Source of the DNA: an uncultured Geobacteraceae bacterium
Lineage (GTDB): Bacteria; Desulfobacterota; Desulfuromonadia; Geobacterales; Pseudopelobacteraceae
Length of the DNA stretch: 64,000 nucleotides
Direction of reading: 5' to 3'
Assembly (NCBI GenBank): GCA_903939115.1
Contig: CAJAFV010000062.1
Span: 1 to 64,000 of the forward strand
Part shown: positions 54,129 to 62,481 of the stretch, piece after piece
Position numbering within the stretch: the stretch's first letter is position 1
Layout: every line of letters starts with the position of its first letter
Made by a program: the position numbers and the translations under genes
Notes under the pieces: generated by a model
What the model was told of the DNA's origin: nothing
Database searches by the model: none
What the model saw: the letters and a program-made list of their open reading frames with translations, nothing else

Positions 54129-54594
54129 TCTTATAAATCCCGCAGCCGATGACCATGCCGTCATACAGTTCGACAAACGATGCTTTGTCCATGATGTTAT
54201 TTTTATCCGCCGGGTTGTATTGTTTGTAATAGATCCAGCCGCTGCCGCTTTTATGGACGAGGTCAGTCCATTCGCGGACCCAGTATTTTCCATCGGGATC
54301 CTTATCGTTCCAGCGGTTTCTGCCGGTAATTTCAAGTCTTACGCCGTGGGCCAGTACAACTCCTTTTTCATCATAAACAAAGATGTACAGACCTTTTTTG
54401 GTACCCTCCTGATAATGAAACCGGCCGGTTTTGTTTCTTATTTCGTTAAAAAATTTATCTTTACCGTTTTCCTTGGCGTAGGCAACAGCCTGTTTCACCA
54501 GTGCTTTTGCATCGTCTGCGGTTGGAGCCTCTGCCGCTGCAAAGGCATTGCACGAAAACAAAATAAAACATGCCAGCACTAAGATAATCCTCAT
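54124..54594 (-). CDS. Exported single-cache-domain protein
   Basis: A 156-residue secreted protein. Signal peptide IILVLACFILFSCNAFA. The mature part matches the sCache_2 fold: VKQAVAYAKENGKDKFFNEI, GLYIFVYDEKGVVLAHG, and YYKQYNPADKN. I chose the ATG at 54594 with AGGGGG upstream. Such soluble cache proteins may bind small organic ligands in the periplasm; function unknown. It is one of the few minus-strand genes in the right half and may not belong to the sulfur system. Confidence 0.82.
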   Translation of the reverse strand: MRIILVLACFILFSCNAFAAAEAPTADDAKALVKQAVAYAKENGKDKFFNEIRNKTGRFHYQEGTKKGLYIFVYDEKGVVLAHGVRLEITGRNRWNDKDPDGKYWVREWTDLVHKSGSGWIYYKQYNPADKNNIMDKASFVELYDGMVIGCGIYKK

Positions 54595-54702
54595 ATGAAA
54601 CCCCCTGATTATGTAAGCTTTAAGGCTTGAATTCATCACTATATGCCGTTACCTCAAAACGATTGAAAAAGAAATAAAAATGTGAAAGCGTGTCTTTTGT
54701 AT

Positions 54703-54760
54703 ATAAAATTTGTAGTTTTAGCATTTATATATTGACAGCTGCTATCAAGCTTTGTTACTG
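54703..54760 (+). promoter_or_regulatory. Promoter with upstream AT-rich box for leader E10
   Basis: TTGACA at 54732-54737, a 17-base spacer and TTACTG at 54755-54760. The box ATAAAATTTGTAGTTTTAGC lies just upstream of the -35. The spacer GCTGCTATCAAGCTTTG is strikingly like that of E6 (GCTGCACCTTTCCTTTG). Confidence 0.6.
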
Positions 54761-54772
54761 TCACCGAAAGTT

Positions 54773-54838
54773 GGCTGACCAGAAAACTGGAGGCCAGGCA
54801 GGAACCAGGATAAATCCGGTTCCTGCCTGGCCTTTTTT
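54773..54838 (+). ncRNA. Leader RNA copy E10 (upstream of the FadL-type porin and module 3)
   Basis: GGCTGACCAGAAAACTGGAG, then a long hairpin (GGCCAGGCAGGAACC / GGTTCCTGCCTGGCC) and TTTTTTT. The predicted transcript starts about six bases before it, so the element is the very 5' end of the mRNA. Confidence 0.9.
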
Positions 54839-54864
54839 TATTTCATCCAAAAGGAGAAGTTACC

Positions 54865-56205
54865 ATGAACAGTATCAACAATGCAGATATCATACTGAAA
54901 ACAAAGCAATTTTATCCCGAACAGCACGCTAAGCGACCCCATTCTATTATGCGTCTGACAATTACATCGCTCACGTTAGCGGTGGCAGTTAACGCTTTTG
55001 CTACGGACGGATATTTTTCTAACGGCTTTGGCATCAAGAGTAAAGGTCGCGCAGGAGTATCGGTAACTGCAACAGATGATGCCTTTGGCGGCGCCAACAA
55101 CCCGGCCACGATTGTCTGGGCGGTTGACCGGGTCGATGGCGGTGTGGACTGGTTCAAGCCTTCTCGTGAGTCCGAACGCAACGGGGCCGCCGGACCCGCC
55201 TCTGTTTTAAACGGTCAGGTAACGAGCGACCAAAACAATTTCATCATCCCGGAGCTGGCTCTTAAATATTCAATCAATCAGGATCTGGCCGTGGGAGTTT
55301 CGCTGTACGGAAATGGCGGCATGAACACCGACTATTCGGAACATACCTTGAACTTCGGCCCCGGCGGTTACAGGAATCTGCTGGCCGGTTCCGGTCGCCT
55401 CGGAGTCGATTTTTCCCAGATGTTTGTGGCGCCGACCGTTGCGTATAAAATTACTCCGACCCAGTCAATCGGCCTGGCTCCACTGATCGGGTACCAGTGG
55501 TTCAAGGCGACTGGATTGGACGCCTTTGCTTCCTTTTCGCAAGATGCCACGGCGCTGACGGACAAGGGCTATGACCATGCCTTCGGAATTGGAGTGCGCG
55601 TTGGCTACCTTTGGAACATAACGCCTGAGTTCAGTGTTGGCGCCGCCTATTCCTCGCCGGTATTCATGCAGCGTTTTGACAAATATAAAGGACTCTTTGC
55701 CGAGGATGGTTCTTTTGACACGCCGCAGAGCTTCAGTGCCGGGTTGGGGTGGCAGGTATCACCGGCGCTGCATGCGGGGATTGACTACAAATGGATCGAT
55801 TATGCCGGAGTTGCTTCTGTCGGCAATTCGAGCAGCAGCATCGGTCAGATCAAACTCGGCCAGGCCTCCGGTCCCGGATTCGGCTGGCGAAGTATCAGCG
55901 CTATCAAACTGGGTAGCGACTGGAAAGTGAATGACGAACTTACCCTGCGCGGCGGCTACAGCTACAATGAAAATCCGATATCATCAAGCGATGTGACCTT
56001 CAACATTCTGGCGCCGGGCGTCATTCAGCATCATCTGACCGCCGGTGCCAGTTATGCCTTTGGCCGGCAGGAGCTCTCTGCAGCCTATATGCACGGATTC
56101 CACAACTCCGCCAGTGGTGAAAGCCGTCTGGCACCGCCCGGCACCACAGAAACTATCTCCATGCATCAAAACTCTTTCGGTCTCCAGTACAGCTATAAAT
56201 ACTGA
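54865..56205 (+). CDS. FadL/TodX-family outer-membrane transporter
   Basis: A 446-residue outer-membrane barrel of the OMPP1/FadL family, which passes hydrophobic compounds. The family start DGYFSNGFGIKSKGRAG and DDAFGGANNPA are clear, and the protein ends in strand residues SFGLQYSYKY. The signal peptide (TITSLTLAVAVNAFA) is preceded by 28 extra residues; the ATG at 54865 has AAAGGAG, but an internal ATG (MRLTITSL) may be the true start. It heads module 3, suggesting that the imported compound is hydrophobic. Confidence 0.9.
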   Translation: MNSINNADIILKTKQFYPEQHAKRPHSIMRLTITSLTLAVAVNAFATDGYFSNGFGIKSKGRAGVSVTATDDAFGGANNPATIVWAVDRVDGGVDWFKPSRESERNGAAGPASVLNGQVTSDQNNFIIPELALKYSINQDLAVGVSLYGNGGMNTDYSEHTLNFGPGGYRNLLAGSGRLGVDFSQMFVAPTVAYKITPTQSIGLAPLIGYQWFKATGLDAFASFSQDATALTDKGYDHAFGIGVRVGYLWNITPEFSVGAAYSSPVFMQRFDKYKGLFAEDGSFDTPQSFSAGLGWQVSPALHAGIDYKWIDYAGVASVGNSSSSIGQIKLGQASGPGFGWRSISAIKLGSDWKVNDELTLRGGYSYNENPISSSDVTFNILAPGVIQHHLTAGASYAFGRQELSAAYMHGFHNSASGESRLAPPGTTETISMHQNSFGLQYSYKY

Positions 56206-56242
56206 GCACGGATACGCACGACAAACAGTCACAGGGGGCGTT

Positions 56243-56566
56243 ATGAGTGTTGTTCTGGTCGGTGGCATGGACAGATTGGGCGAACAGTACCGGGCTGAAG
56301 CAAAGCGCCACGGGGTTGATATTCAGATATTCAGTCAGGATGAACAGGGCATATCCGCAAAGATAAAAAATGCTGACGGTGTTGTGATTTTTACCAACAA
56401 GGTGTCGCATCAGGCCCGCAATAGAGCGTTCAAAGCTGCAAAGAATGAAGGAATTCCTGTTTTAATGCACCACTCCTGCGGAATATGCAGTCTTGGAGAG
56501 TGCCTGAACTGCCTTGAGATCATCGGGAAAAGCTCCGCTTCGACGACTCATCAACCTGAATACTAA
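56243..56566 (+). CDS. DUF2325 protein
   Basis: A 107-residue DUF2325 protein (VVLVGGMDRLGEQYRAEAKR, ADGVVIFTNKVSHQARN). A C-terminal cysteine group, HHSCGICSLGECLNCL, may hold an Fe-S cluster or metal. Function unknown; such proteins also occur next to nitrogenase genes. The start is ATG 56243; the longer ORF belongs to the porin end. It lies between the porin gene and radical SAM gene 3. Confidence 0.82.
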   Translation: MSVVLVGGMDRLGEQYRAEAKRHGVDIQIFSQDEQGISAKIKNADGVVIFTNKVSHQARNRAFKAAKNEGIPVLMHHSCGICSLGECLNCLEIIGKSSASTTHQPEY

Positions 56567-56584
56567 GGAGCGAGGTTCAGTAAA

Positions 56585-57829
56585 ATGGCTCAAAAAACAA
56601 CTACTAAACTGGGTGAAGTCGCCGCTCGCTATCCGGACGTACCCCGCTTGATAATCCTTAAAACCGATGTGCAGCGACGGGGTGTGTTCTATAGCGATGC
56701 GGCGGTCGGTCTGCTCGACGAGCGTCTCCACCAGACCACCGGCACTCATATTTTTGGCTCTCGTGATGGTGATCTTACGCTGCGCCCGGAATCGTTGCTG
56801 CTGCGCGACGGTTCCTCGATTATAACCACACCGACACCGCTCGAAGAAGATCCGTATCTGGTTGATGTCAAAGAGGGTGTCCCCTGGCTGTTTGATGACG
56901 GCGTCGCCCTGGAGGCGGTTGATTACTGGCCGGCACCTGATTTTTACAGTAAAACCGCCAATTCCGGGGTGCCGATGAAAAATATCGTCAGCGCCCGTCC
57001 GCAGCGACTGAATATCTTCCCGTATCGCTACTGCACCTTCTGGAATAACAACAAAGGGTGTGCTTTCTGCGATATCGTTTCGCAGCTTAAAAAAGGTGGC
57101 AAAGAGCTTAACATCCCGGCGAAACTTGACCCGAAAGAGGTAAGCGATGTCGTCGGTGAGGCGCTGAAAGAACCGGGACGCTTCTCGGCGGTCTTCCTTA
57201 CGTCCGGCTCTATCGTCAGCGGGCAGACCCCTTTTGATGATGAAATTGATTACTACGTCCAGATTCTTCAGGAGGTGGGCAAACATTTCAAAGCCCGGAA
57301 ATTCCCGAGCCAGATTATCGGCACTGCCTTTACCAAAAAACAGCTGCAACGTCTTTATGATGAAACCGGATTGATGAGTTATACGTCCGATATCGAAGTG
57401 CTTAACGAGGAGCTGTTTAACCAGCTCTGCCCCGGAAAAGCGGAATGGATCGGCTATCAGGAATGGAAGAAGCGGCTGGTTGATGCAGTGGATGTTTTTG
57501 GTCCGGGGCGCGTTAATACAGGATTGGTGGCGGGAATTGAACTTACCAGACCGCATGGATTCATGTCAGAGGATGAAGCGCTGGAGCGGACGCTTGCCGA
57601 AGCAGAGGATCTGGCGCAGCAGGGCGTCAGTACGGTTTTTATCGTCTGGTCGCCACGGCCTGATACTCCCTTGGGCAACCAGAAGAACGCGTCACTCGAT
57701 TACTACATTCGCCTTGCGCGTGGGTTGCACGCCTTGCGGGTCAAATACCGGCTGCCGATCGGTTATGATGATTATCGCCACTGCGGCAACCACCCGGACA
57801 GTGATCTGTCACGGCTGTTGCCGTATTAG
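56585..57829 (+). CDS. Radical SAM protein, module 3 (CX8CX2C motif)
   Basis: A 414-residue paralogue of 12843 and 23220. The motif is C150-x8-C159-x2-C162 (YCTFWNNNKGCAFCDIV). It keeps VQRRGVFYSDA, FGSRDGDL, GLMSYTSDIEVLNEELFNQ and the C-terminal RHCGNHPDSDLSRLLPY. More diverged than the other two are from each other. The ATG at 56585 follows AAGGAG. The split-barrel gene starts 14 bases after its stop. Confidence 0.85.
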   Translation: MAQKTTTKLGEVAARYPDVPRLIILKTDVQRRGVFYSDAAVGLLDERLHQTTGTHIFGSRDGDLTLRPESLLLRDGSSIITTPTPLEEDPYLVDVKEGVPWLFDDGVALEAVDYWPAPDFYSKTANSGVPMKNIVSARPQRLNIFPYRYCTFWNNNKGCAFCDIVSQLKKGGKELNIPAKLDPKEVSDVVGEALKEPGRFSAVFLTSGSIVSGQTPFDDEIDYYVQILQEVGKHFKARKFPSQIIGTAFTKKQLQRLYDETGLMSYTSDIEVLNEELFNQLCPGKAEWIGYQEWKKRLVDAVDVFGPGRVNTGLVAGIELTRPHGFMSEDEALERTLAEAEDLAQQGVSTVFIVWSPRPDTPLGNQKNASLDYYIRLARGLHALRVKYRLPIGYDDYRHCGNHPDSDLSRLLPY

Positions 57830-57843
57830 AGAGGAACGTTGCC

Positions 57844-58299
57844 ATGTCACTGCTGTCACAGGAAATAATTGACCGGGTTAAAGATCGATCTGTCAGTAAG
57901 GTAATTGCTACGCTCGATGAAGATGGCGCACCGTATGCGGTTGTCAGCCGTTTTCTCCAGATTGGCGAAAATGGACTGCTGGTGCATTTGGAACTGCTGG
58001 AAAAATCAGAAACAAACCGTAATTTGCTCCGGAGTCTCTGGTATGAAAAGAAAATCGCCATATCAGTCGGTGATCTTGTAATCAAGGGGCGTCCGGTCAA
58101 GGCCCATGTCAGCGGCCCTGTTTTTCGGCAGTACTATGAGCAGGTGCGCAGCGTTATTGCTGATGCGGATCTTTCCACCGTCTGGCTGATAGAGCCGGAA
58201 GAGGTGATTGACGAAACGTACGCCATCAGGAAACGTCAGGAAGAGGAACAGTTCCCGTTCAGTGTGCATCTGGATCGGCTGACGGTAGCAACAAAATAA
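57844..58299 (+). CDS. Pyridoxamine-phosphate-oxidase-like split-barrel protein, module 3
   Basis: A 151-residue paralogue of 14123 and 24490. It has SKVIATLDEDGAPYAVV, LELLEKSETNRNLLRSLWY, VIKGRPVKAHVSG and the C-terminal PFSVHLDRLTV. GAGGAACG precedes the ATG. Its pairing with the radical SAM protein is preserved. Confidence 0.8.
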   Translation: MSLLSQEIIDRVKDRSVSKVIATLDEDGAPYAVVSRFLQIGENGLLVHLELLEKSETNRNLLRSLWYEKKIAISVGDLVIKGRPVKAHVSGPVFRQYYEQVRSVIADADLSTVWLIEPEEVIDETYAIRKRQEEEQFPFSVHLDRLTVATK

Positions 58300-58307
58300 C
58301 AAAATGT

Positions 58308-58340
58308 CTCACCACAGAGGCGCAGAGTTCACAGAGAAAA
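58308..58340. repeat. Fragment of a widespread intergenic repeat
   Basis: CTCACCACAGAGGCGCAGAG followed by TTCACAGAGAAA matches the ACCACAGAGGCACAGAG-type repeat that I recall from many bacterial genomes. It sits between the split-barrel gene and the binding-protein gene of module 3. Confidence 0.55.
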
Positions 58341-58362
58341 TACCAAAAGGGGGAATAGCGGC

Positions 58363-59379
58363 ATGATTCAAAAAATAATTGTTAAGGTAGGAAAACCATT
58401 CCTGGTTGCGGCATTACTCATTATTCCGTTGGTATCTACCGTCCGGGCCGAAGTCAATGAAGTACGCCTCGCCAAGCAGTATGGTCTCAGCTACCTCTCA
58501 TTGATCGTCATGGAAGAACAGAAACTGATTGAGAAACATGCTAAAAAGGCCGGACTGGGTGATATCAAGGTCAGTTGGGCAACTTTCAGCTCCGGATCAG
58601 TCATGAACGATGCTCTGCTCTCCGGGAGTGTCGATTTTGCCTCCGGCGGCGTCGCACCGCTGTTAAAGCTATGGGACAAGACGAAAGGGGAGGTGAAAGG
58701 TGTTGCCGCCATTGATACAATTCCACTCTACCTCAACTCGAATAATCCGGCGGTTAAAAGCATCAAGGACCTGACGGACAATGATCGTATCGCTCTGCCG
58801 GCGGTCAAGGTGTCAATTCAGGCGGTGACCCTGCAGATGGCGGCGGCCAAACAGTTCGGGCAAAAAAGTTATGAGAAACTGGACAAACTGACGGTCTCCA
58901 TGAAGCATCCGGATGCTCAGGCAGCGCTGCTTTCGCCTAAATCGGAGATAACCGCCCATTTTGCCAGTCCCCCCTTCATGTTCCAGGAGCTTAAGGATCC
59001 ACGAGTGCATACGATTGTTAATTCGTTTGATCTGCTCGGTGGTCCGCACACCTTTGACGTCGTCTGGGCGCATGGAAAATTTCATAATGCCAACCCGAAA
59101 ACATACGCAGCAGTATTGGCTGCACTCGAAGAAGCGATTGCCTTTATCAACAAGGATAAACACGCGGCAGCAGAATTATACGTCAAAGCCTCCAAGTCAA
59201 AGGAACCGGTTGAGGTCATCTACGGTTATCTGACCAAGGAGCCGATCGGTTATACGACGACTCCGCTCAATATCACCAAATACTCTGATTTCATGTATGA
59301 AACCGGCAGCATCACGAACAGGCCAAAAAGCTGGAAAGATCTCTTCTTTGCCAACGTGCATGGCAAGCAGGGGAGTTAG
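58363..59379 (+). CDS. NMT1-type substrate-binding protein, module 3
   Basis: A 338-residue periplasmic receptor. Signal peptide FLVAALLIIPLVSTVRA. EVRLAKQYGLSYLSLIVMEE and SGSVDFASGGVAPLLKLWD are typical of the aliphatic-sulfonate/nitrate/taurine receptor group. AAAGGGGG lies upstream of the ATG. It completes the module 3 importer with the ATPase and permease. Confidence 0.9.
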   Translation: MIQKIIVKVGKPFLVAALLIIPLVSTVRAEVNEVRLAKQYGLSYLSLIVMEEQKLIEKHAKKAGLGDIKVSWATFSSGSVMNDALLSGSVDFASGGVAPLLKLWDKTKGEVKGVAAIDTIPLYLNSNNPAVKSIKDLTDNDRIALPAVKVSIQAVTLQMAAAKQFGQKSYEKLDKLTVSMKHPDAQAALLSPKSEITAHFASPPFMFQELKDPRVHTIVNSFDLLGGPHTFDVVWAHGKFHNANPKTYAAVLAALEEAIAFINKDKHAAAELYVKASKSKEPVEVIYGYLTKEPIGYTTTPLNITKYSDFMYETGSITNRPKSWKDLFFANVHGKQGS

Positions 59380-59381
59380 GG

Positions 59382-60167
59382 GTGACTACTGCTGCAGGCC
59401 CTCTTCTAAACGTGCAGGGGGTTACCATACAGTACAAAACCAGCGAACAGCTGGTGACCGCTACCTGGAAGGTCAGTTTTCAGGCGGATCGCTCTGATCG
59501 TCTGATTCTGCTGGGACCATCCGGCTGCGGAAAATCGACGCTGCTGAAAGCCATTGGCGGTTATCTGATGCCTGCTGAAGGAGTCATTACGCTGGATGGT
59601 CGTGCGGTTACCGGTTCGGGTCCCGATCGGATGATGGTCTTTCAGGAGACAGACCAGCTGCTCCCCTGGAAAACGGTCCGGCAAAATGTCGCTTTCGCCC
59701 TGACCGCCAGCGGCAGAGCGGCCGGGCAGGATGCTGATGAACAGGCCATGATTGCCATACGCACTGTCAAGTTGGATAAATTTGCCGATGCGTTCCCCCA
59801 CACGTTGTCTGGAGGAATGAAACAGCGGGTTGCCATCGCCCGCTGTCTGGCGATGAAGCCGGAAATTATTCTTATGGATGAGCCATTTGCAGCCCTTGAT
59901 GCTCTTACCCGCCAGCAGATGCAGGAAGAACTTCTGGAGCTCTGGGGCAGATCCAGATTTACCATGGTATTTGTCACCCACTCCATCGAAGAGGCAATCC
60001 TGCTCGGCAACCGCATCGTGCTGCTCTCTCCTCACCCGGGCCAGGTGAAGGAAGTAATCGATGTGGATCTGGATGATCCGGGAAACCGTTTCCATGGTAG
60101 TCATAACGACCTGCGTGATACGATTCACCGGGCACTGTTCAAGGATGCAGGTGATTATGTTATTTGA
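59382..60167 (+). CDS. NitT/TauT-type ABC transporter ATPase, module 3
   Basis: A 261-residue ATPase starting at GTG 59382, two bases after the receptor stop. Walker A is GPSGCGKST, the signature LSGGMKQRVAIARCL, and Walker B IILMDEPFAALD. It overlaps the permease gene by 11 bases. Confidence 0.92.
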   Translation: MTTAAGPLLNVQGVTIQYKTSEQLVTATWKVSFQADRSDRLILLGPSGCGKSTLLKAIGGYLMPAEGVITLDGRAVTGSGPDRMMVFQETDQLLPWKTVRQNVAFALTASGRAAGQDADEQAMIAIRTVKLDKFADAFPHTLSGGMKQRVAIARCLAMKPEIILMDEPFAALDALTRQQMQEELLELWGRSRFTMVFVTHSIEEAILLGNRIVLLSPHPGQVKEVIDVDLDDPGNRFHGSHNDLRDTIHRALFKDAGDYVI

Positions 60168-60990
60168 ACATCCTGATACGGTTATAGCGGAGATTGCCCG
60201 TCCCCTTTCACTGGTTGAAAAAGTCTGGAACCAGGCGCCAGCGCGCAAGTTGCTTATTCTCCTGCTGCTGGCAGTCGTCTGGCAATGGTACGCACAATGG
60301 CTCAAAAATCCGCTGATGTTTCCCACGTTCAGTGATGCTGCCATAGCGCTTTGGCATGCTTTTGTGCATGGTGAACTGGGGAGTCGCGTCGTCGTGTCGC
60401 TGAGAGTTTTATTAAGCGGCTATCTCATCGGCATTGTGCTGGCGACGTTACTGGCAGCGCTGGCCAACGGTACCCGTCTCGGTAATGACCTGCTGGAGGT
60501 GCTGACCGCCATGTTCAATCCGTTACCAGCCATCGCCCTCTTGCCGGTAGCTCTGCTCTGGTTCGGACTCGGCAACGGCAGCATAACCTTTGTTCTGGTT
60601 CATGCCGTACTCTGGCCGGTTGCGCTCAGTACTCACTCCGGTTTTGCTTCTATCAGTAATACGATTCGCATGGTTGGTCGCAACTACGGCCTGACCGGTT
60701 TCCGCTATGTTCTACAAATTCTCATACCTGCAGCTTTCCCGGCCATCCTGACTGGACTGAAAAATGGCTGGGCTTTTGCCTGGCGTACCTTAATTGCTGC
60801 AGAACTGGTCTTCGGCGTCAGTTCTGGTTCCGGCGGTATCGGTTGGTTTATTTATGAGAACAAAAACCAGCTGGAGATTGCCTATGTTTTTGCCGGTCTG
60901 TTGACCGTCATCGCCATCGGTGTTGTCGTGGACAGCCTGTTCCGCCTGGTTGAACAGCGCACCGTCAATCGCTGGGGAATGAAGTTTTGA
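60157..60990 (+). CDS. NitT/TauT-type ABC transporter permease, module 3
   Basis: A 277-residue permease. The EAA-like loop is GRNYGLTGFRYVLQILIPAA, and ILTGLKNGWAFAWRTLIAAE follows. ATG 60157 is chosen because it gives a normal N-terminus and overlaps the ATPase end. Confidence 0.88.
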   Translation: MLFEHPDTVIAEIARPLSLVEKVWNQAPARKLLILLLLAVVWQWYAQWLKNPLMFPTFSDAAIALWHAFVHGELGSRVVVSLRVLLSGYLIGIVLATLLAALANGTRLGNDLLEVLTAMFNPLPAIALLPVALLWFGLGNGSITFVLVHAVLWPVALSTHSGFASISNTIRMVGRNYGLTGFRYVLQILIPAAFPAILTGLKNGWAFAWRTLIAAELVFGVSSGSGGIGWFIYENKNQLEIAYVFAGLLTVIAIGVVVDSLFRLVEQRTVNRWGMKF

Positions 60991-61111
60991 GACGGCTCTT
61001 GTGCGAAGTTATAGTCAGATTGTCCAATTGCGATGAAAGGTATATAACATCTCAGGTGTCCGAGCAGTGGTAATGGAATAACGACACAATCACGGAACAT
61101 AGAGAGGCTGT

Positions 61112-62230
61112 ATGATCAATAAAGAGAGACTCTTTGCCACATTCATTGAACTTTGTTCCATTGATTCAGAACCGACCTGCGAACGACTGATGGCAGACCG
61201 GTTAACCGAACTCCTCACGTCGCTTGGTTTTCATGTTACAGAAGACGACACCGGTGGGAAAATTGGTGGGACTGCAGGGAATCTGTATGCCCGCCTGGAA
61301 GGGACCTCTGCAGGAGAACCGCTGCTCTTTTCCTGCCATCTCGACCGGGTTGTTCCGGGTAACGGCGTTAAACCCCGTATTGAGAGGGATTACATCGTCA
61401 GTGACGGTACGACGGTGCTTGGTGCTGACGATGCCTCAGGTCTGGCTGCAATCCTGGAGGGAATTACTGCGCTGATACAAGCCAACAAGCCGTATCCGAC
61501 AATCGAGCTTGTGTTGACCGTTGCCGAGGAACTTGCCCTTGTTGGTTCCCGCCATTTCGACGTCTCGCAGGTTGCTTCCCGTGTCGGCTTTATTCTGGAT
61601 GCAGGGGGGTCGGTGGGTGAAATTGTCATTCAGGCGCCGGAGCAGATCAAATTTACGGCCGTTTTTCATGGACGTAAAGCTCACGCCGGTTTTGCTCCAG
61701 AGGCAGGAATATCGGCTATCCAGATCGCCGGGGTGGCTATCAGTCGGATGGTGTTACTGCGCATAGACGCAGAGACAACTGCCAATATTGGCAGTATCTT
61801 CACCTCCGGCCCGACAAATATCGTACCTGATCGCTGCGAACTTCAGGGTGAGGTTCGCTCGCTGCAATCAGCAAAAGTGCAGTCACATACTGCCTCTTTG
61901 GTCGAGGTTATGGAGCGTGCTGCGCATGAGTTTGGCGGGACGGTAGAAATAAGTATCGTGCCCTGTTATCCGGCCTATACGCTGGATAGAAATTCTGAAC
62001 CTGCCGCTCGGGCGGCGCGGGCTGCTGCGAGAATCGGGGTGCCGGTTCGCTTCAAATCGACCGGTGGTGGTTCGGATGCCAACATCTTTAACAGCCGGGG
62101 GCTGCCGTCCGTAGTGCTCAGCTGTGGGTATGAAAAGGTCCACACCACCGAAGAGCGGATTCCGTTGGCACAACCGGTGTTGCTGACGGAGTGGGTGTTG
62201 GCTATTATTGACGATTCACCGGCGAAGTGA
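61112..62230 (+). CDS. M20-family metallopeptidase (PepT-like)
   Basis: A 372-residue zinc peptidase. Metal-site motifs are FSCHLDRVVPGNG (H and D), GADDASGLAAILEG, and VAEELALVGSRHFD (Glu-Glu). It resembles tripeptidase PepT and related deacylases. It stands 121 bases after module 3, perhaps with a promoter of its own (TTGTCC at about 61020 and TATAAC near 61043). It could trim cysteine-containing peptides or acyl conjugates, but the substrate is unknown. Confidence 0.88.
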   Translation: MINKERLFATFIELCSIDSEPTCERLMADRLTELLTSLGFHVTEDDTGGKIGGTAGNLYARLEGTSAGEPLLFSCHLDRVVPGNGVKPRIERDYIVSDGTTVLGADDASGLAAILEGITALIQANKPYPTIELVLTVAEELALVGSRHFDVSQVASRVGFILDAGGSVGEIVIQAPEQIKFTAVFHGRKAHAGFAPEAGISAIQIAGVAISRMVLLRIDAETTANIGSIFTSGPTNIVPDRCELQGEVRSLQSAKVQSHTASLVEVMERAAHEFGGTVEISIVPCYPAYTLDRNSEPAARAARAAARIGVPVRFKSTGGGSDANIFNSRGLPSVVLSCGYEKVHTTEERIPLAQPVLLTEWVLAIIDDSPAK

Positions 62231-62270
62231 AGAATTTTAACGGTCAGGTTTGAGGATCAAAGCACAATAG

Positions 62271-62332
62271 TATATAATGTTTGTAGATATTATGTTTTTT
62301 GTATTGACAGCGTAGTTTTGTTTTGGTAGTGT
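62271..62332 (+). promoter_or_regulatory. Promoter with upstream AT-rich box for leader E11
   Basis: TTGACA at 62304-62309, a 17-base spacer and TAGTGT at 62327-62332. The box ATAATGTTTGTAGATATTAT precedes it. Confidence 0.6.
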
Positions 62333-62391
62333 GAACGTGAAAACAGACGGCATGAGTTAAAGTCCATGCTTTTGACATACACATTTAACAA

Positions 62392-62453
62392 CTGACCAGA
62401 AAAACTGGAGGTCAAGGAAAGTGCGGGTCTGCATACTCTCCTTGACCTCTTTA
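62392..62453 (+). ncRNA. Leader RNA copy E11 (upstream of dsrE2 and cysE)
   Basis: ACTGACCAGAAAAACTGGAG, then GAGGTCAAGGA / TCCTTGACCTC as a perfect 11-bp stem and a short T-run (TCTTTAAG). It ends about 28 bases before the ATG. Confidence 0.88.
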
Positions 62454-62481
62454 AGTTGTCACAGCAGCAAAGGAGTCCGTT

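Noticed and set aside
58308-58340. Leader RNA or promoter for the module 3 receptor gene
   Set aside because: The sequence fits a common intergenic repeat and lacks the GACCAG core and a T-run; the receptor gene is probably transcribed from the E10 promoter.
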